Source: Haliotis asinina | Taxonomy: Eukaryota > Mollusca > Gastropoda > Lepetellida > Haliotidae | NCBI RefSeq assembly: GCF_037392515.1 | Contig: NC_090290.1 | Location: 2,427,978 to 2,491,977, forward strand | DNA length: 64,000 nt | Direction: 5' to 3' | In this document: positions 46,340 to 57,739 of the stretch, in pieces | How the letters are laid out: each line of letters starts with the position of its first letter | Numbering within the stretch: position 1 is the first letter of the stretch | Notes under the pieces: model-generated | The model's database searches: none | What the model was told of the DNA's origin: nothing | The model's input: the letters and a program-made list of their open reading frames with translations, nothing else | Translations under genes and position numbers: made by a program

Positions 46340-47660
46340 CCCCCCAAATTCCCCAAACTGCATATTAGCTTTTGGAACGCACAATCTTCCAGAAACAAGA
46401 CGCCTGACATTTCTGATATGATACTTGATGCCAACGTAGACATTTTGCTCTCAACCGAGTCATGGCTTAAGACATTTAGCGATGAATCAAAAATGGAGGA
46501 ACTGATACCAACTGGTTTCACTTTGACCCATAAATCACGTGATACAGAAAAGGAAGTGGAGGTGTAATTATTCCTAGAAATATATTGAATATCCGTCTGA
46601 CTGAACACCCCACGTCATTTGAGCTGGTGGATATGAAAAGTCTTGTTAGGATGCTGTGTATTTATAAACTTCCACCTTCAAAAGCAAACCAGCTGACATT
46701 TAATATGTTCATTGAAACATTCTCATCTCTGATCTGAAACATCCTACTGAAATCAATTTTGGTGATTTTAACAGACTTGTACTTGGTTTAATCATCATTT
46801 TGAGGAAGAAAACACACTCTCGCGACAGGACAACAATCTGTGGAAGATCTTCAGCTTTCCGATCACTTCAAAATAACTTTCATCATCAACATGTCGGCTC
46901 CTGAACGTCAGTATACAACAGTTAAGGTCGAAACATTAAAGGAATAATGTTGCTTTCAAAACGGATCGGATTTACTGAACAATCTGATTTGGATCAACTC
47001 TGCGACAAGTGTCATAAAACTCTCTCAGACTTAATGAATGAATGAACATGCACCTCCAACCATCAGATGTGGTTAAGTCATCATTTCCATGGTTTCTAAC
47101 GCTCAGTCAAAACGGAAATACTTATCTCAGAGTGACAGATTTACAGATCCTACTGGTTAGGCCTTCATTCCCATGGTTTCTAACGCTCAGTCAAAATGGA
47201 AAGACCTATCTCATAGCGACAGATTTACAGATCCTACTGGTTAAGTCATTACTCTTATGGTTTCTAACGCTCAGTCAAAATGGAAAGAAGAATGATTGTA
47301 TATCAAAATCTGAGAGTATATCTGATCTTGTAAATAGTTTCAGGCATTATTTTGCTGAAAAGAAATCTAACATACAAGATCAGGTTAGAAGCGAGATGTA
47401 GGAAAACCAAAACCTGTGTACCACTGATCAAGAAAAAAGGATCTGATCAAAGTGACTTGAAAAATTATCGTCCCGTTTCCAACTTACTCTTTCTATCTGA
47501 ACCTGTCGAAAGGGTTGTGAAAGTGAGACTCATCTCCCACCTTACACAGGGACTTAGGCTGACAGCAGAAAGATTATCCCTACTGGTACTGTCAGCCGCT
47601 GTTCACACTCTTGACCACAATACACTTCTGAGACAACTTGAGACTTCATTTTGAGTCAGA
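46340..47660 (+). pseudogene. LINE-C (CR1/L2-like) endonuclease and RT, left part
   Basis: Endonuclease remnants: DISDMILDANVDILLSTESW, a GGVII-type block, then INFGDFN. RT remnants start at about 47404 with CVPLIKKKGSDQSDLKNYRP and VSNLLFLSEPVERVVKVRL. The frames are shifted several times. No RNase H is seen, consistent with a CR1/L2-type element. The copy is interrupted near 47660 and continues near 49120. Confidence 0.8.
47073..47290 (+). repeat. 84-bp tandem repeat, about 2.6 copies, in LINE-C
   Basis: GGTTTCTAACGCTCAGTCAA recurs at 47091, 47175 and 47259, exactly 84 bp apart. The unit is 28 codons, so the local frame stays open and encodes WFLTLSQNGK...TDLQILLV repeats. Confidence 0.93.
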
Positions 47661-47766
47661 ACTCCATGAGTAAAGATGTTAGAAGAACTAGAAACCCCAG
47701 CCTAGCTGTTCTTCATCCAATTTAAACCACCACCACTCCATGCTAGTGTGTGATTGTCTGTCAGAG

Positions 47767-47872
47767 TCTACAAGTGATGGGGAAAAAACATTGTTGATGA
47801 CACATTTGCTCAAACTACATCTACAAGTGATGGGGAAAAATAATTGTTGATGACACATTTGCTCAACATTCG
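47767..47872 (+). repeat. 53-bp tandem duplication upstream of the Harbinger transposase
   Basis: TCTACAAGTGATGGGGAAAA starts at 47767 and again at 47820, each followed by TTGTTGATGACACATTTGCT. The length is not a multiple of three, so it breaks any frame running through both units. Confidence 0.92.
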
Positions 47873-48740
47873 AGATGCTCTGACAACCGAACACTGAATA
47901 GCGGTGACAATTTACTACTTGGCAACAACAGTAGAATATCCCACAGTTGGTAATCTGTTTGGGATTTGTTGTGTAGTACATGAAGTCTGTTATGCCATTT
48001 GTACACACGTGTTTCCAGATGCTGTGAAGTTTCTTACGGGCACGGAACTGAAGAAAGTAATATCAGGGTTTCAGGAGAAATGGATGTTTCCGAACTGTGG
48101 TGGTGCTATTGATGCCACACACATCCCTATCATTGCTCCACAACAGTTTCACGCTGACTACGTGAACAGAAAAGGGTGGTATTCAGTAATACTGCAGGCT
48201 GTATGTGCTGACAAGTACAAGTTTACAGATGTGTGCATTGGATGGCCAGGTAGAGTTCATGATGCCAGAGTATTCTCTAATACTGCATCCCAAGCTTCAG
48301 CAGATGCTGGTCGCATCTTACCACAGTCTCCTGGGTGGAAGAAAAGAGTGGGCACTGCTGACAATGTACTTGACATGTCTGTCGTCATCATTGCAGATCC
48401 GGCCTATCCCATGTCTCAATGGCTCCTTAAACCTTACAGCAAAAGGGGGGACTCAATCAGATGAGAAGTCATACGTCAACTTTCGCCTCAGCAGTGCCCG
48501 GATGGTCATTGAAAATACTTTTGGACGCTTCAAAGGAAGATGGAGGCGCTTCATGAAGTGTATTGACCTAGATGTTGACTTTGTGCCAACTTTGGTTGCA
48601 GCCACTGTCGCTCTGCATAATATGTGTGAATCAGACCACATGTTCAACCCTGACTGGTTGGATGAGGTCGAGGTACATGCTGATGACCAAGGACCACAAG
48701 GCCAAGAAGATACCTGCCGTGCGGGATGCACTAGCATTAC
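47844..48740 (+). pseudogene. PIF/Harbinger (HARBI1-like) DDE transposase, broken
   Basis: It reads LLMTHLLNIRDALTTEH, a TGA at 47895, then IAVTIYYLATTVEYPTVGN, GFQEKWMFPNCGGAIDATHI (first Asp), GWPGRVHDARVFSN, VIIADPAYPMSQWLLKPYS (second Asp), a shift in a run of six G at 48445-48450, and MVIENTFGRFKGRWRR (Glu). The motif order is that of the DDE superfamily-4 nuclease. One surplus G accounts for the frameshift. The N-terminal 60-80 residues of a typical member are not recognisable. It splits LINE-C. Host-domesticated HARBI1 is unlikely because of the breaks. Confidence 0.9.
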
Positions 48741-49119
48741 AGTTTGCTGAGGAGCGATAGACCAATGTACACCTTCATCGGTCTTCTCTACACAAAATCC
48801 CCTAATCTACTGAAGTCGGCATAAATTGTTTACCTCCATCTTATAAACATGACAATACGTACAGTGTGTTCATGATAAGTTTAACTTTATAAATTTGTTG
48901 AAACAAGGTACAACAAGACAAAGAATTTCAATGATTTTATTTCCATAAATGTCCAATGCAACAGAACGGTTGAACAAGTGACAAGCAACATTTGTATTTA
49001 ATGTTCAAAATAAAATATTTTCCTAAAACCATTTGTCATCATCCTTTGTTTATTCTTTAAAAGGTTTTAAAGATGTCTGTCTGTCTGTCAGTTTGCAACA
49101 CTGTCATTCCATTTTCTAA
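48741..49119. other. Probable 3' flank of the Harbinger element
   Basis: AT-rich, without genes. Terminal inverted repeats could not be identified by eye. Confidence 0.4.
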
Positions 49120-49650
49120 AACCGTAAAAAATATCTTGGACTTCATCTGGACTCTGATCTCACTATGAAATCTCACATTAACACAGTCTGCAAATCATGT
49201 TACTTCCATTGGAGGAACATCAACGGCATCAGAAGCTCCCTTACTACAGCGGCAGCTCATGCACTAGTGCGATCTCTGGTTCTTTGACTGCTGCAATATA
49301 CTGTTTATAGAGTATCTGAACACTTCCATCAAAACACTAGAAAGAACAAGGCTCTTCAACTGGGCTTGTCAGCAAAGTGTCATCAAAGATCCACATAACG
49401 CGTTCTTCAAACTCTTAATTGACTAACAAGCACAGCCAGGGATCGAATTCAAGGTCCTGAGTTACCGTAATATGGCTCCAGACTACCAAGTAAAATCATA
49501 TCAGAATGTTAAGATCGGCAGATGAACACCTTTTCGCCATTCCCAGACTGTAGTCCCCCGTAAAGGAATCGCATTCGCTGAGCTTTGGTGCACCACACAA
49601 TATTGCAATCTATAACCTAACTTTCCTCATGTTTTTTACCTTTGTTCCAA
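49120..49650 (+). pseudogene. LINE-C right part (RT end)
   Basis: YLGLHLDSDLTMKSHINTVC and NINGIRSSLTTAAAHALVRS are the typical post-catalytic RT segment of CR1/L2-type elements. They are followed by decayed C-terminal sequence with many stops. Confidence 0.8.
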
Positions 49651-49834
49651 AATATCCGTTGCTTTGCCGTAGAGTATTTGTTTTATTCTCTCCATGTAGT
49701 TCTTTGAGTATGCTTTATGTGTAGAAGTCAGCGCACTAGAAATACACGTTGCTTTTTATTGAATGCAGGGATAAACTCGTAATAATATAGCTTTGTTATA
49801 CATTGTAAGGGGAGCTTTTTATGTCGTTGGCTAC

Positions 49835-51925
49835 GATATCATTCATCGGCCTTGATGTAGAGACTGTCAATAGTTCACAGTTCTCAATGACCCAAGACAA
49901 AGTCTTAGACTTCGATGACAAATAGAATCGAGTATTTTGAGGTTGCTTTTCAGGCTCCACCATACGTAAATGAGAGATCTGTATAGGTGCAGAAAGCTAG
50001 TTTGGTCCCCTCCCGACTTAGATTGTGAAACGGCTTTTGACAGATCAAGTGCCTTAGTTTTGAGTGATTTAAGTGGCAGAGTAGGTAAATGTGAATAGAA
50101 GATACGACCGGAGAACTTGGCATTTACTTTGATAGGGGTGCCGTTTAAGAATAATTCTGGATCTTTATGCGCTTTATGCGATCTGTTATAGAAAATGTAC
50201 ACCTGTTCTCAATTGACAGTATTTCAGTTTTATTGAGACAAATTAATAATTGCCTCTGTATTGTATGTATATTTCAATCAGGGCAGGAAACATTAAAGTC
50301 GTACACCAATAATGATCCCTGAAATGCATCACCTGGAACATTTCAAAGGCTATTGATTATAAAGCTAAATAAAGTCACCCACAAAATACTCCTGTGTGGA
50401 ACACAGTGATCTTGATTAAAGTGGTCTGACAAAGTTCATCCTGGAAGATATAAATTGAGGCAAGCGACCTCTCAAACGAAAAACATGTCAGTCGTGTAAA
50501 ATATCGTGCTTCCAAGGGGTATCAATAACTTTTTCAAGATAAGAAAAACATGGATAGAGAACGTTGTTCTTATAAAAGAATTTTTAACAAATGATTCCAA
50601 ACGAACAAGTTGTCAATCTGCTTCGATTTCTACGGAAACCACATGGTATATCGCTAATTAGATTGTTGGTTTCTAAAAACAAAACTGAGCGATTATTGAA
50701 CATTCGCTCCGTTTTCAAACACAAATAGTTAAGGAAAGAATTAGATTGAACTGAATGGACTGTATGGGAACAGCTATGGCGTTTCGCCATGGTGGAGGAA
50801 AATCTGCCTTTATCCAAATATAGTCAAAAATGTTAAGTAAAGGTTCGAGACAAGACACAAAGGATATCATCAGGTCCTGTTGCAGTATCATGAGCTTCTG
50901 ATAGAGCAGTGAAAAGTTCACGTAATCTTCACCATTATCAGGATTAAATTAACTTTTATTTCTTTTCTTTTCCTGTTTGATAGGTCGGAAACTTTGGACT
51001 ATTTTGGACTAAGAACGAATGTTTAGCCAAAGGTTCACATAACTTGGTAGCAATATCTGTTCCTACAGTTATTACGTCATTATCATCTTAAGACACTGAA
51101 CACTACTCGGTCTGGAACACGTGCAGTAGGATGACGGGGAAAATATTTCTTTGCTTCCTTCCCACTTTTCCTAGCCTGTTTGCATCCGTCATTAAGCCTT
51201 GGCTTACGTATATGTGGGTTTCTAGAGGACTTTGGAATAGTTTCATCAGCTGTATGTTTCAGTTTTAAAACATTTTAATTGTATCAGGAACATTCATAAA
51301 AAGGTCTGATTTCAGTTTTTCGAGGATTGTGGCCTAATAAAGGGTCCTTTGGCCTTAGAAAAAATCCATTTTGTTGAAGGCGGATTATCGGTTATAAGTA
51401 TTGTGGGAAAATGGTCACTCCCACAAAGATCACTATGAACTGACCATTCAATTTAAGTATGAACGTTTGCCTCGGCGATCGGTAAGTCTAAGGAAGAATA
51501 TATTCCCTTTGCAGGATATAAATATGTGTTAGAGTCGCCGCTCAAAATGAATGAATTATTATTAGGAGAAAATCTGCAAGAATATTCCTCTTTATTGTTG
51601 GAAGCAGTACTTCCACATAGTGGGTCATGTCCATGGAGATCACCCATTATGATGCAGGGTTTGGGTAGTTAATGAAATACATTTTGAAGACCAGACTGTT
51701 GAAGAGTGGAATAAGGAGGGGTATCCAAGAAACAGTGAGTAATAGTTGTATGTAAAGTAAGACGAACGGCAACGGCCTGGAGAATGGTTTTAAGAGGAGC
51801 GGGGCTGTTGATAATGCCGTGACTCACCAAATTGAAAGACCCACCAGTGGCACTGTCGCCTGGCTGTGAAAATGGTAAGAATGGTAAGACCGACATCAAT
51901 CTGTCGACGTTGAACAACGTACCCG
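49835..51925 (-). mobile_element. LINE-A5 (old copy), 5' part: RT and endonuclease remnants
   Basis: In minus orientation: endonuclease near 51917-51453 (SFNLVSHGIINSPAPLKTIL, MGDLHGHDPLCGS), RT near 50921-50584 and the RT end at 50202-49867 (DPELFLNGTPIKV). Its right boundary corresponds to about residue 40 of ORF2, and ORF1 is absent. It fits as the continuation of 44476-45850, with about 190 bp of the element missing at the break. Confidence 0.8.
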
Positions 51926-53095
51926 TTAGTATAATATCAGGCAGACACCGAATGTATCACCACGCTCCCGACACCTCCAGGGAGATTCAGCTACAGAATG
52001 AGGCAAACCCCAACTGTGTTGCAGACTGAACAGCTTGTCCTGGTCTGCATATTTCCCAAATATCAGTGGAACTCTTTCTGTGCCAAGTAAAACTGGTTGT
52101 TGATGGGTACAGATGGTTGGCGTGTAAATTTCATTCAGTCAAAGTCAAGAGACTTTGTTTCTCCTTGAATCCAGACCAATGAGCTATTCATTCTTGTCTA
52201 ATGGTGAAAAACGTGACAACAGATCGGTGAGTTTAGTCGGTGCAAGGATTTGCTTTGTACATGCCAGCTTAACGTTAGGAGACCATTCAGCTTTGACACT
52301 TTGGTGGAAATGCTTTACACAACTACTGGAAAATACATAAGTAGCGTGAACGGAGTGGTTGACTTGCTGTTAACACCGCTTGGAACAATATTTCAGTGAT
52401 ATGTTAACCTAACAGTAGCTGAAAATCCGCACTGATGCAGGTCTTCAACATTTACTGCATTGATAAAACCCACCGACTGACAGCGCTGGAAAATGCATTG
52501 TTACATTTAGCACAAATCAGGACTGAGAACACGCCTGAAACTAAGTTACTGCCGGGCCTGTGTGATACACCTCTTAGTACCTGTGTCAGGGTAAGCCGTA
52601 CAATCCCATAAACATGGAAGACAGGGTGCTCAAAAAATAAAGGCTGGGGTAACATGACCCACAACTGTGATAGTGTTTTGGTGCAACACTGACGCGATCC
52701 CCAGGTATTCAGTGCATATTTCCGAGAAACAAATGGTTTTTTTTTTCAGAACTGAACAAATTTCCTTTGAACTAAATATGAGGGACACAGCTTTTGATTA
52801 ATTGAAGAAATCATTGGCATGGATATGTTATAATGGTCGAACACACGATAAAATGGCAAAACTGCAAGACCTATACACGAGAGACTCGTCAGGGAACCAC
52901 TCTTGGTACTTCAATTATTTTATGTTTTTTTCTGAAGACAAAAGAGCAGACAACTGAAGAATGAAAGCCTGGTCAGAGACATTTTGGGTTAGTAATTGTA
53001 TGTATTTGTATGCCACATTTTGCAATAATTCAGTAGTAACACAAGGACATAACAAAGCTTCTTGTATCCTGTTCCGTAGATCGGTGCTCATTTTG
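51926..53095. other. No gene recognised
   Basis: Only short frames (at most 82 aa). No repeat family that I can name. Confidence 0.4.
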
Positions 53096-53154
53096 CTGAT
53101 CACAGAACGCCACCATATAACTGCAGTGCTGCGTAACTAAACTCACTCACTCAC
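53096..53154 (+). mobile_element. SINE-A 3' fragment S8
   Basis: GAACGCCACCATATAACTGC through to AACTAAACTCACTCACTCAC, only the terminal 60 bp. A 5'-truncated insertion is likely. Confidence 0.8.
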
Positions 53155-53521
53155 CCATAGGGGTTCGAGCCCACATATCAGATGCAGACTGTGTGCTATT
53201 TCTAATGGTTTAATTATCAGCTTTAGCAATTTTGATGCTATACCATCGCCTAGCTTTACTCACGAAACCGTCAAACACATCGTGCCAGGTCAAACTGTCC
53301 TTCACTGCATAATCAGTTGAGACGTAAATATTACTGTCCTCAAGAATCATTCATCTGTTCGTATCTGGTGACTGGCATTTCAGAGGCAATAAGACATAAT
53401 TTTCAATTTTAACCAGAGCTCGCATTTGTCGTGACTAGAAGTGATATTACGAAGAGGAGGATTTAGTCGTTGGCTGCATACTGTGATTACATAAACTGGC
53501 ATGTGACAAGTTGTCAAGACG

Positions 53522-53640
53522 GTACAGGGCGATGGGTTAGCCTAGTAGGTAAAGTGGTTCAAATGTACTCTATCGCATGTTCGATTCTCCACCTGAGTAC
53601 AATGTACTAGGGCCATTTCTGGTACCATAATTTCAACCAA
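53522..53640 (+). mobile_element. tRNA-derived SINE-B, copy 3
   Basis: The A-box-like GGGTTAGCCTAGTAGGTAAA and B-box-like GTTCGATTCTCCACCTGAG resemble a tRNA gene. They are followed by TACAATGTACTAGGGCC. Confidence 0.68.
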
Positions 53641-53768
53641 ACGTTTCGTCTCATTAGCCTGACTTTGTTTATAGCATCTGTGTCCGATACGACATTCTTT
53701 GGTTTGTCAGAATTCCCCGTGCGTTCCCTGGAACATATGTTATCGTGGGTTCCAATCCCGATGTAGAC

Positions 53769-55118
53769 ATGCCGTTTTTCAGCACGGCCCAGATTGAAGA
53801 TCTACAGCATATATCAGGTGTACTACGTTCCAGCTACAGTTTTAAATTCCTAACATGGAATAAAGAGGGTTTTCTATCAAAGGTCGACAACCCCGATTTT
53901 ATTGCTTATATACATAACTTTGAGTTTATCTGCCTAGTGGAGACATTTCTCGATAATGTAACAGCAATAGCCAAGTTCTCTGCTTACGACTTGTACATAT
54001 CCAAAGCTCATAGAATAGCAAAAGCTGGAAGATTATCTGGCGGAGTGATCGTTTTGTTGAAAAGCTCTCTGGCTAGTAAATGCCAACACATTTCTCTAGA
54101 TATTGACAATGTTGTCTGTATCAAACTAGATAAAAGTACAGTTGGCAACAATAACGATGTCCTTGTATTTGCAACATATGTACCTCGTATCGGCTCAACG
54201 TTTTATGTTGCAGCCGACGGCACAACTGCTATCGATGATATTGGCCAGTGGCTGATAGACCATTCAGACCACGGATGTGACGTCATCATTTGCGGAGATT
54301 TGAACGCTCGTGTAGGTGTCCATAACAACCCACCAGACACACTTGACCTTCACGGTCTAGACGAAGCTGCATTCCCGGAGGAACCCTCAGTGCCTGTAAA
54401 TGAAAGACATTCAGGCGACAGTTCTGTAAACACCTTTGGTCGTAAACTGATTGACTTTTGCTTTTCTCATAATTTGTATATCTTTAACGGCAGAATGCCA
54501 AGTGACAATACAGGAGAATTTACTTATATATCCCAACAAGGTTGTAGCGTAGTTGACTACTTTATTGGTACTGCTGATTTATTCTATATCCAACATGAAG
54601 TTATAGTCGATTCTAGAGTTGAATCTAAACATATGCCCGTGATTCTCTGTGTCGACTCTGTAGCAGCTTCTACTCGTAAACTTGCGAATGATATATCTTT
54701 TAAGTCTATGCCACATGCCGAAGGCGGTTTTACTTTCAAGTGGAATGATAACAAGGCATCGGAATGTTTAATTTCCCTTAGTAACTCATGTCCCTCACTT
54801 CAAGATATGGTGGATGAAGTTGACGGTAACCTTAACAACAGTTTAGATATGTTTGTGAAAGCAGTTCTTTCCGTATCTGAATGTATGAAGAAATCCCTTA
54901 AAAGTGGGTCAGTAGGCGATAACACACGATTTTATACTCTGAAATGTAAAAAAGCTAAGCAAGAAGCACGACAGCATTTGAGACGATTTAGACGTCACAA
55001 ATCATGTGAAAATAAACGTGCCTACTGCAAGATGAGAAACAGTTATAAAAATACTTGTCGAATATCAGAGCGTGATTACCAGAACAGAAAAAAGAGACAT
55101 TCTTTAAAATACTGTTAA
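53769..55118 (+). pseudogene. LINE-B1 ORF, endonuclease part (450 aa open)
   Basis: From the first in-frame ATG: FKFLTWNKEGFLSKV, FICLVETFLD (catalytic Glu), VIICGDLNARVG (Asp/Asn), CSVVDYFIG and ESKHMPVILCVD (His), all motifs of the APE-type endonuclease that nicks the target. A basic linker (QEARQHLRRFRRHKSC) follows. The frame ends at 55118 by a frameshift. The endonuclease domain itself is intact. Confidence 0.9.
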
Positions 55119-57056
55119 TAATTCCTCTAGATTTTGGAAGGAGTTAAGGAATATTTCCAGACGTGATAACAGAAACTGTAATATTGAACTTGATAGCTGG
55201 TTGAATCATTTTAAGAATGTATTCCAAAGCATAGATCTACTTGCCGCTAATAATGATACATCCGTCCAAGATGACAATCTACTTGAAGATCTTGATTTAG
55301 ACATTCTTGATGAGCACCCATAACTAATAAAGAAATTCCCGATGCAATCCAGCACTTAAAGAATGGTAAATCCCCAGGTAATGATCATATCATAATTGAA
55401 ATGTTAAAATGTTCAGAAGCCGTTATTATCCCGTCCTTGGGCAAATTATTTAACAAGTTGTTCAATGATGCTTTATTTCCTGACCAGTGGTCAAAGGCAA
55501 TTATCATCCCTCTACATAAAAAGGGTAATAGAGACAATCCTGACTATAGAGGGATATCTATACTCTGCACTTTGAGTAAAATTTACACATGTATACTTAA
55601 TGCAAGATTGACAAATTGGGCTACCCTACTACTTGGGCTGACAGAAACTCAGGCTGGCTTTAGAAACGGATATTCAGCAGCAGATCACATTTTCACATTA
55701 TAGGCTATCATTCAGAAAACCCTACTGAAGAAGAAAAGGAAGGTATATGTCGCCTTTGTCGATTTCCGAAAGGCCTTTGACTCTATCGACCGTAAAAAAA
55801 AAACTATGGTAATGTCTTTATGCAACTGATTTAAATGGAAAGATGCTTAGAGCACTGAAAAGTATTTATAGTTCTGTTAAAGCCTGTGTAAAAAATAATA
55901 ATATTTTATCAGATTATTTTCATTGTCCAAGAGGATTAAGACAGGGATGTATTCTATGTCCGCTCCTCTTCTCGTTTTTTATCAATGAATTGTCATTAGA
56001 AATCACACAACACGGAAACTTTGGTGTGCAATTATTTCCAGATATGCTAGAAATCCTGTTATTACTATTTGCCGATGATGTTGTTCTAGTTTCTGATTGC
56101 TATATCGGGGTTACAAAGGCAATTAACAATTCTCGAATCATATGCTGACACGTGGGGGTTGACTGTCAACCTAGAGAAAACCCAGATTGTTGTTTTTAGG
56201 AGAGGTGGACCCTTAGCCAGAAATGAGAAATGGTTATATAAAGGTGAACGTGTTTTAACAGTTGACTGTTATCGATATCTGGGCATTCTTTTTTCATCTT
56301 CTTGTAAATTCAATAAATGTACATTAGATTTATCATCTCGGGGTAAAAGGGCACTGCTAGAAGTACTACACCACTTACATAAACTGGATAATGTTGACTA
56401 TTCTGTATTTTTCAATACCGAAGTGTGGGGCATTAATAAATTTTATAAGATTGAAAATGTACATTTAACTGCATGTAAGAAGTTCCTAAATGTTGGTCCC
56501 CAGACACCAAATGTGATTGTTTATGGTGAATGTGGACGTTACCCACTGTATATAAATGCGCAGTGTTGTTTTTTAAAACGTTGGCTTAAACTGGTAAATA
56601 TGCATCAACAAAGAATAAAAAAAAGCTTATGATATCTTAATGTATTACGATAACTGTGGTTATGTTAACTATGTTTCATATCTGCGTAATTTATTGTTTT
56701 CATATGGCTTTGGTTATGTTTGGTTATTTCAAGGCGTTGGTAACGAATCCCACTTTTTTCAAATGTTCAAAAGAGTCGCAGTTGATATGTATATACAGAC
56801 ATGGAATAGTACCATGGAAGAAAGTTCAAGGTATAAGCTATACAGACAATACAAAAGCCTATTAGAGCCGGAAAAATATTTGACTATGCTAACAAATAAA
56901 AAATACAGAACTATTCTTACTAGGATCAGAGCAGACATTCTAAAACTAAAGGCTAATGAGGGGCGGTGGTTGGGAGTTGATTCTAATCAACGCAATTGTT
57001 CTATATGTAATAAGGGAATAGAAGATGAATTTCACTTTATACTTATAATTATGTGA
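55119..57056 (+). pseudogene. LINE-B1 ORF, reverse transcriptase and C-terminal zinc motif
   Basis: Segments in several frames: IPDAIQHLKNGKSPGNDHII, HKKGNRDNPDYRGISILCTL, TQAGFRNGYSAADHIFTL (then TAG at 55701), VYVAFVDFRKAFDSIDR, RGLRQGCILCPLLFSFFINE, LLLFADDVVLVSD (intact catalytic FADD), LEKTQIVVFRRGG, YRYLGILFSS, and the end CSICNKGIEDEFHF. Frameshifts lie near 55320, 55795, 56148 and 56632. Confidence 0.92.
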
Positions 57057-57370
57057 ATGCTACAATAATCTAAGAACCTGTTATTTACCACAAATGTATA
57101 ATCACAATCCGTCTACCTATAAATTCAAGCAATTACTGTCTTCCACATCATCTGAGTTATTGAATAGTCTTTGTAAATATTTATGTTTGAGCTTTGAGCT
57201 ACGTCAGCGGTTGGTTAATGGATAGCACATTTGTATCCCATGGTGCCTCTTATGTTGCCATAAGCGTGTTTACAGTGTACTTGTGTATCATTCAATATAT
57301 ATATGTATGTATCTGTATAACTGTATATGGGCCGATGGCCTTCATACGAAATAAAAGACTTGACTTGACA

Positions 57371-57739
57371 AATGTTTTAAGTTATCCGAGCTTCGACAGA
57401 ACCATTACGTAACCCAAAAAGTAAGAATTCTATGGGCGTTGATTTTACATCAACTCAAGCCCAAATATCACTCAACAATGAACAATGTACAATGAACAAC
57501 TAGTCGGACTGTGAATTCACAATGCCTTTCATGTATTTTATTATCAATAACAACACAACTAACAGACACACATCTTCTTCGAAATCCTGTAATTTTCACA
57601 AAGGGTTTAAAAAAATAAACCCAGCGGTGCTTAACCACTCCAGTTATGTGTCCCTTTGTTTAATTAGTACATGTAATGCCCTTTCCTTAGGAGGTATCAA
57701 ATGGACAGAGGCGTTTCACACATGACTGTGCACGGTGGT
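57371..57739. other. 3' flank of the GPCR gene (minus strand)
   Basis: A small inverted repeat (GGGCGTTGATTTTACATCAA then CTCAAGCCC) lies near 57433. No gene is seen. It is expected to hold the 3' UTR of the receptor. Confidence 0.45.

Larger units (their letters stand above)
53700..57370 (+). mobile_element. LINE-B1, nearly complete non-LTR retrotransposon
   Basis: It carries endonuclease, RT and a C-terminal Cys/His motif in a single ORF, without RNase H. The 3' UTR ends GGGCCGATGGCCTTCATACG, then AATAAAAGACTTGACTTGAC. The 5' boundary is uncertain. Several frameshifts and stops make it inactive. It is the same family as the copy split by LINE-A2 at 19040-26965. Confidence 0.9.
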
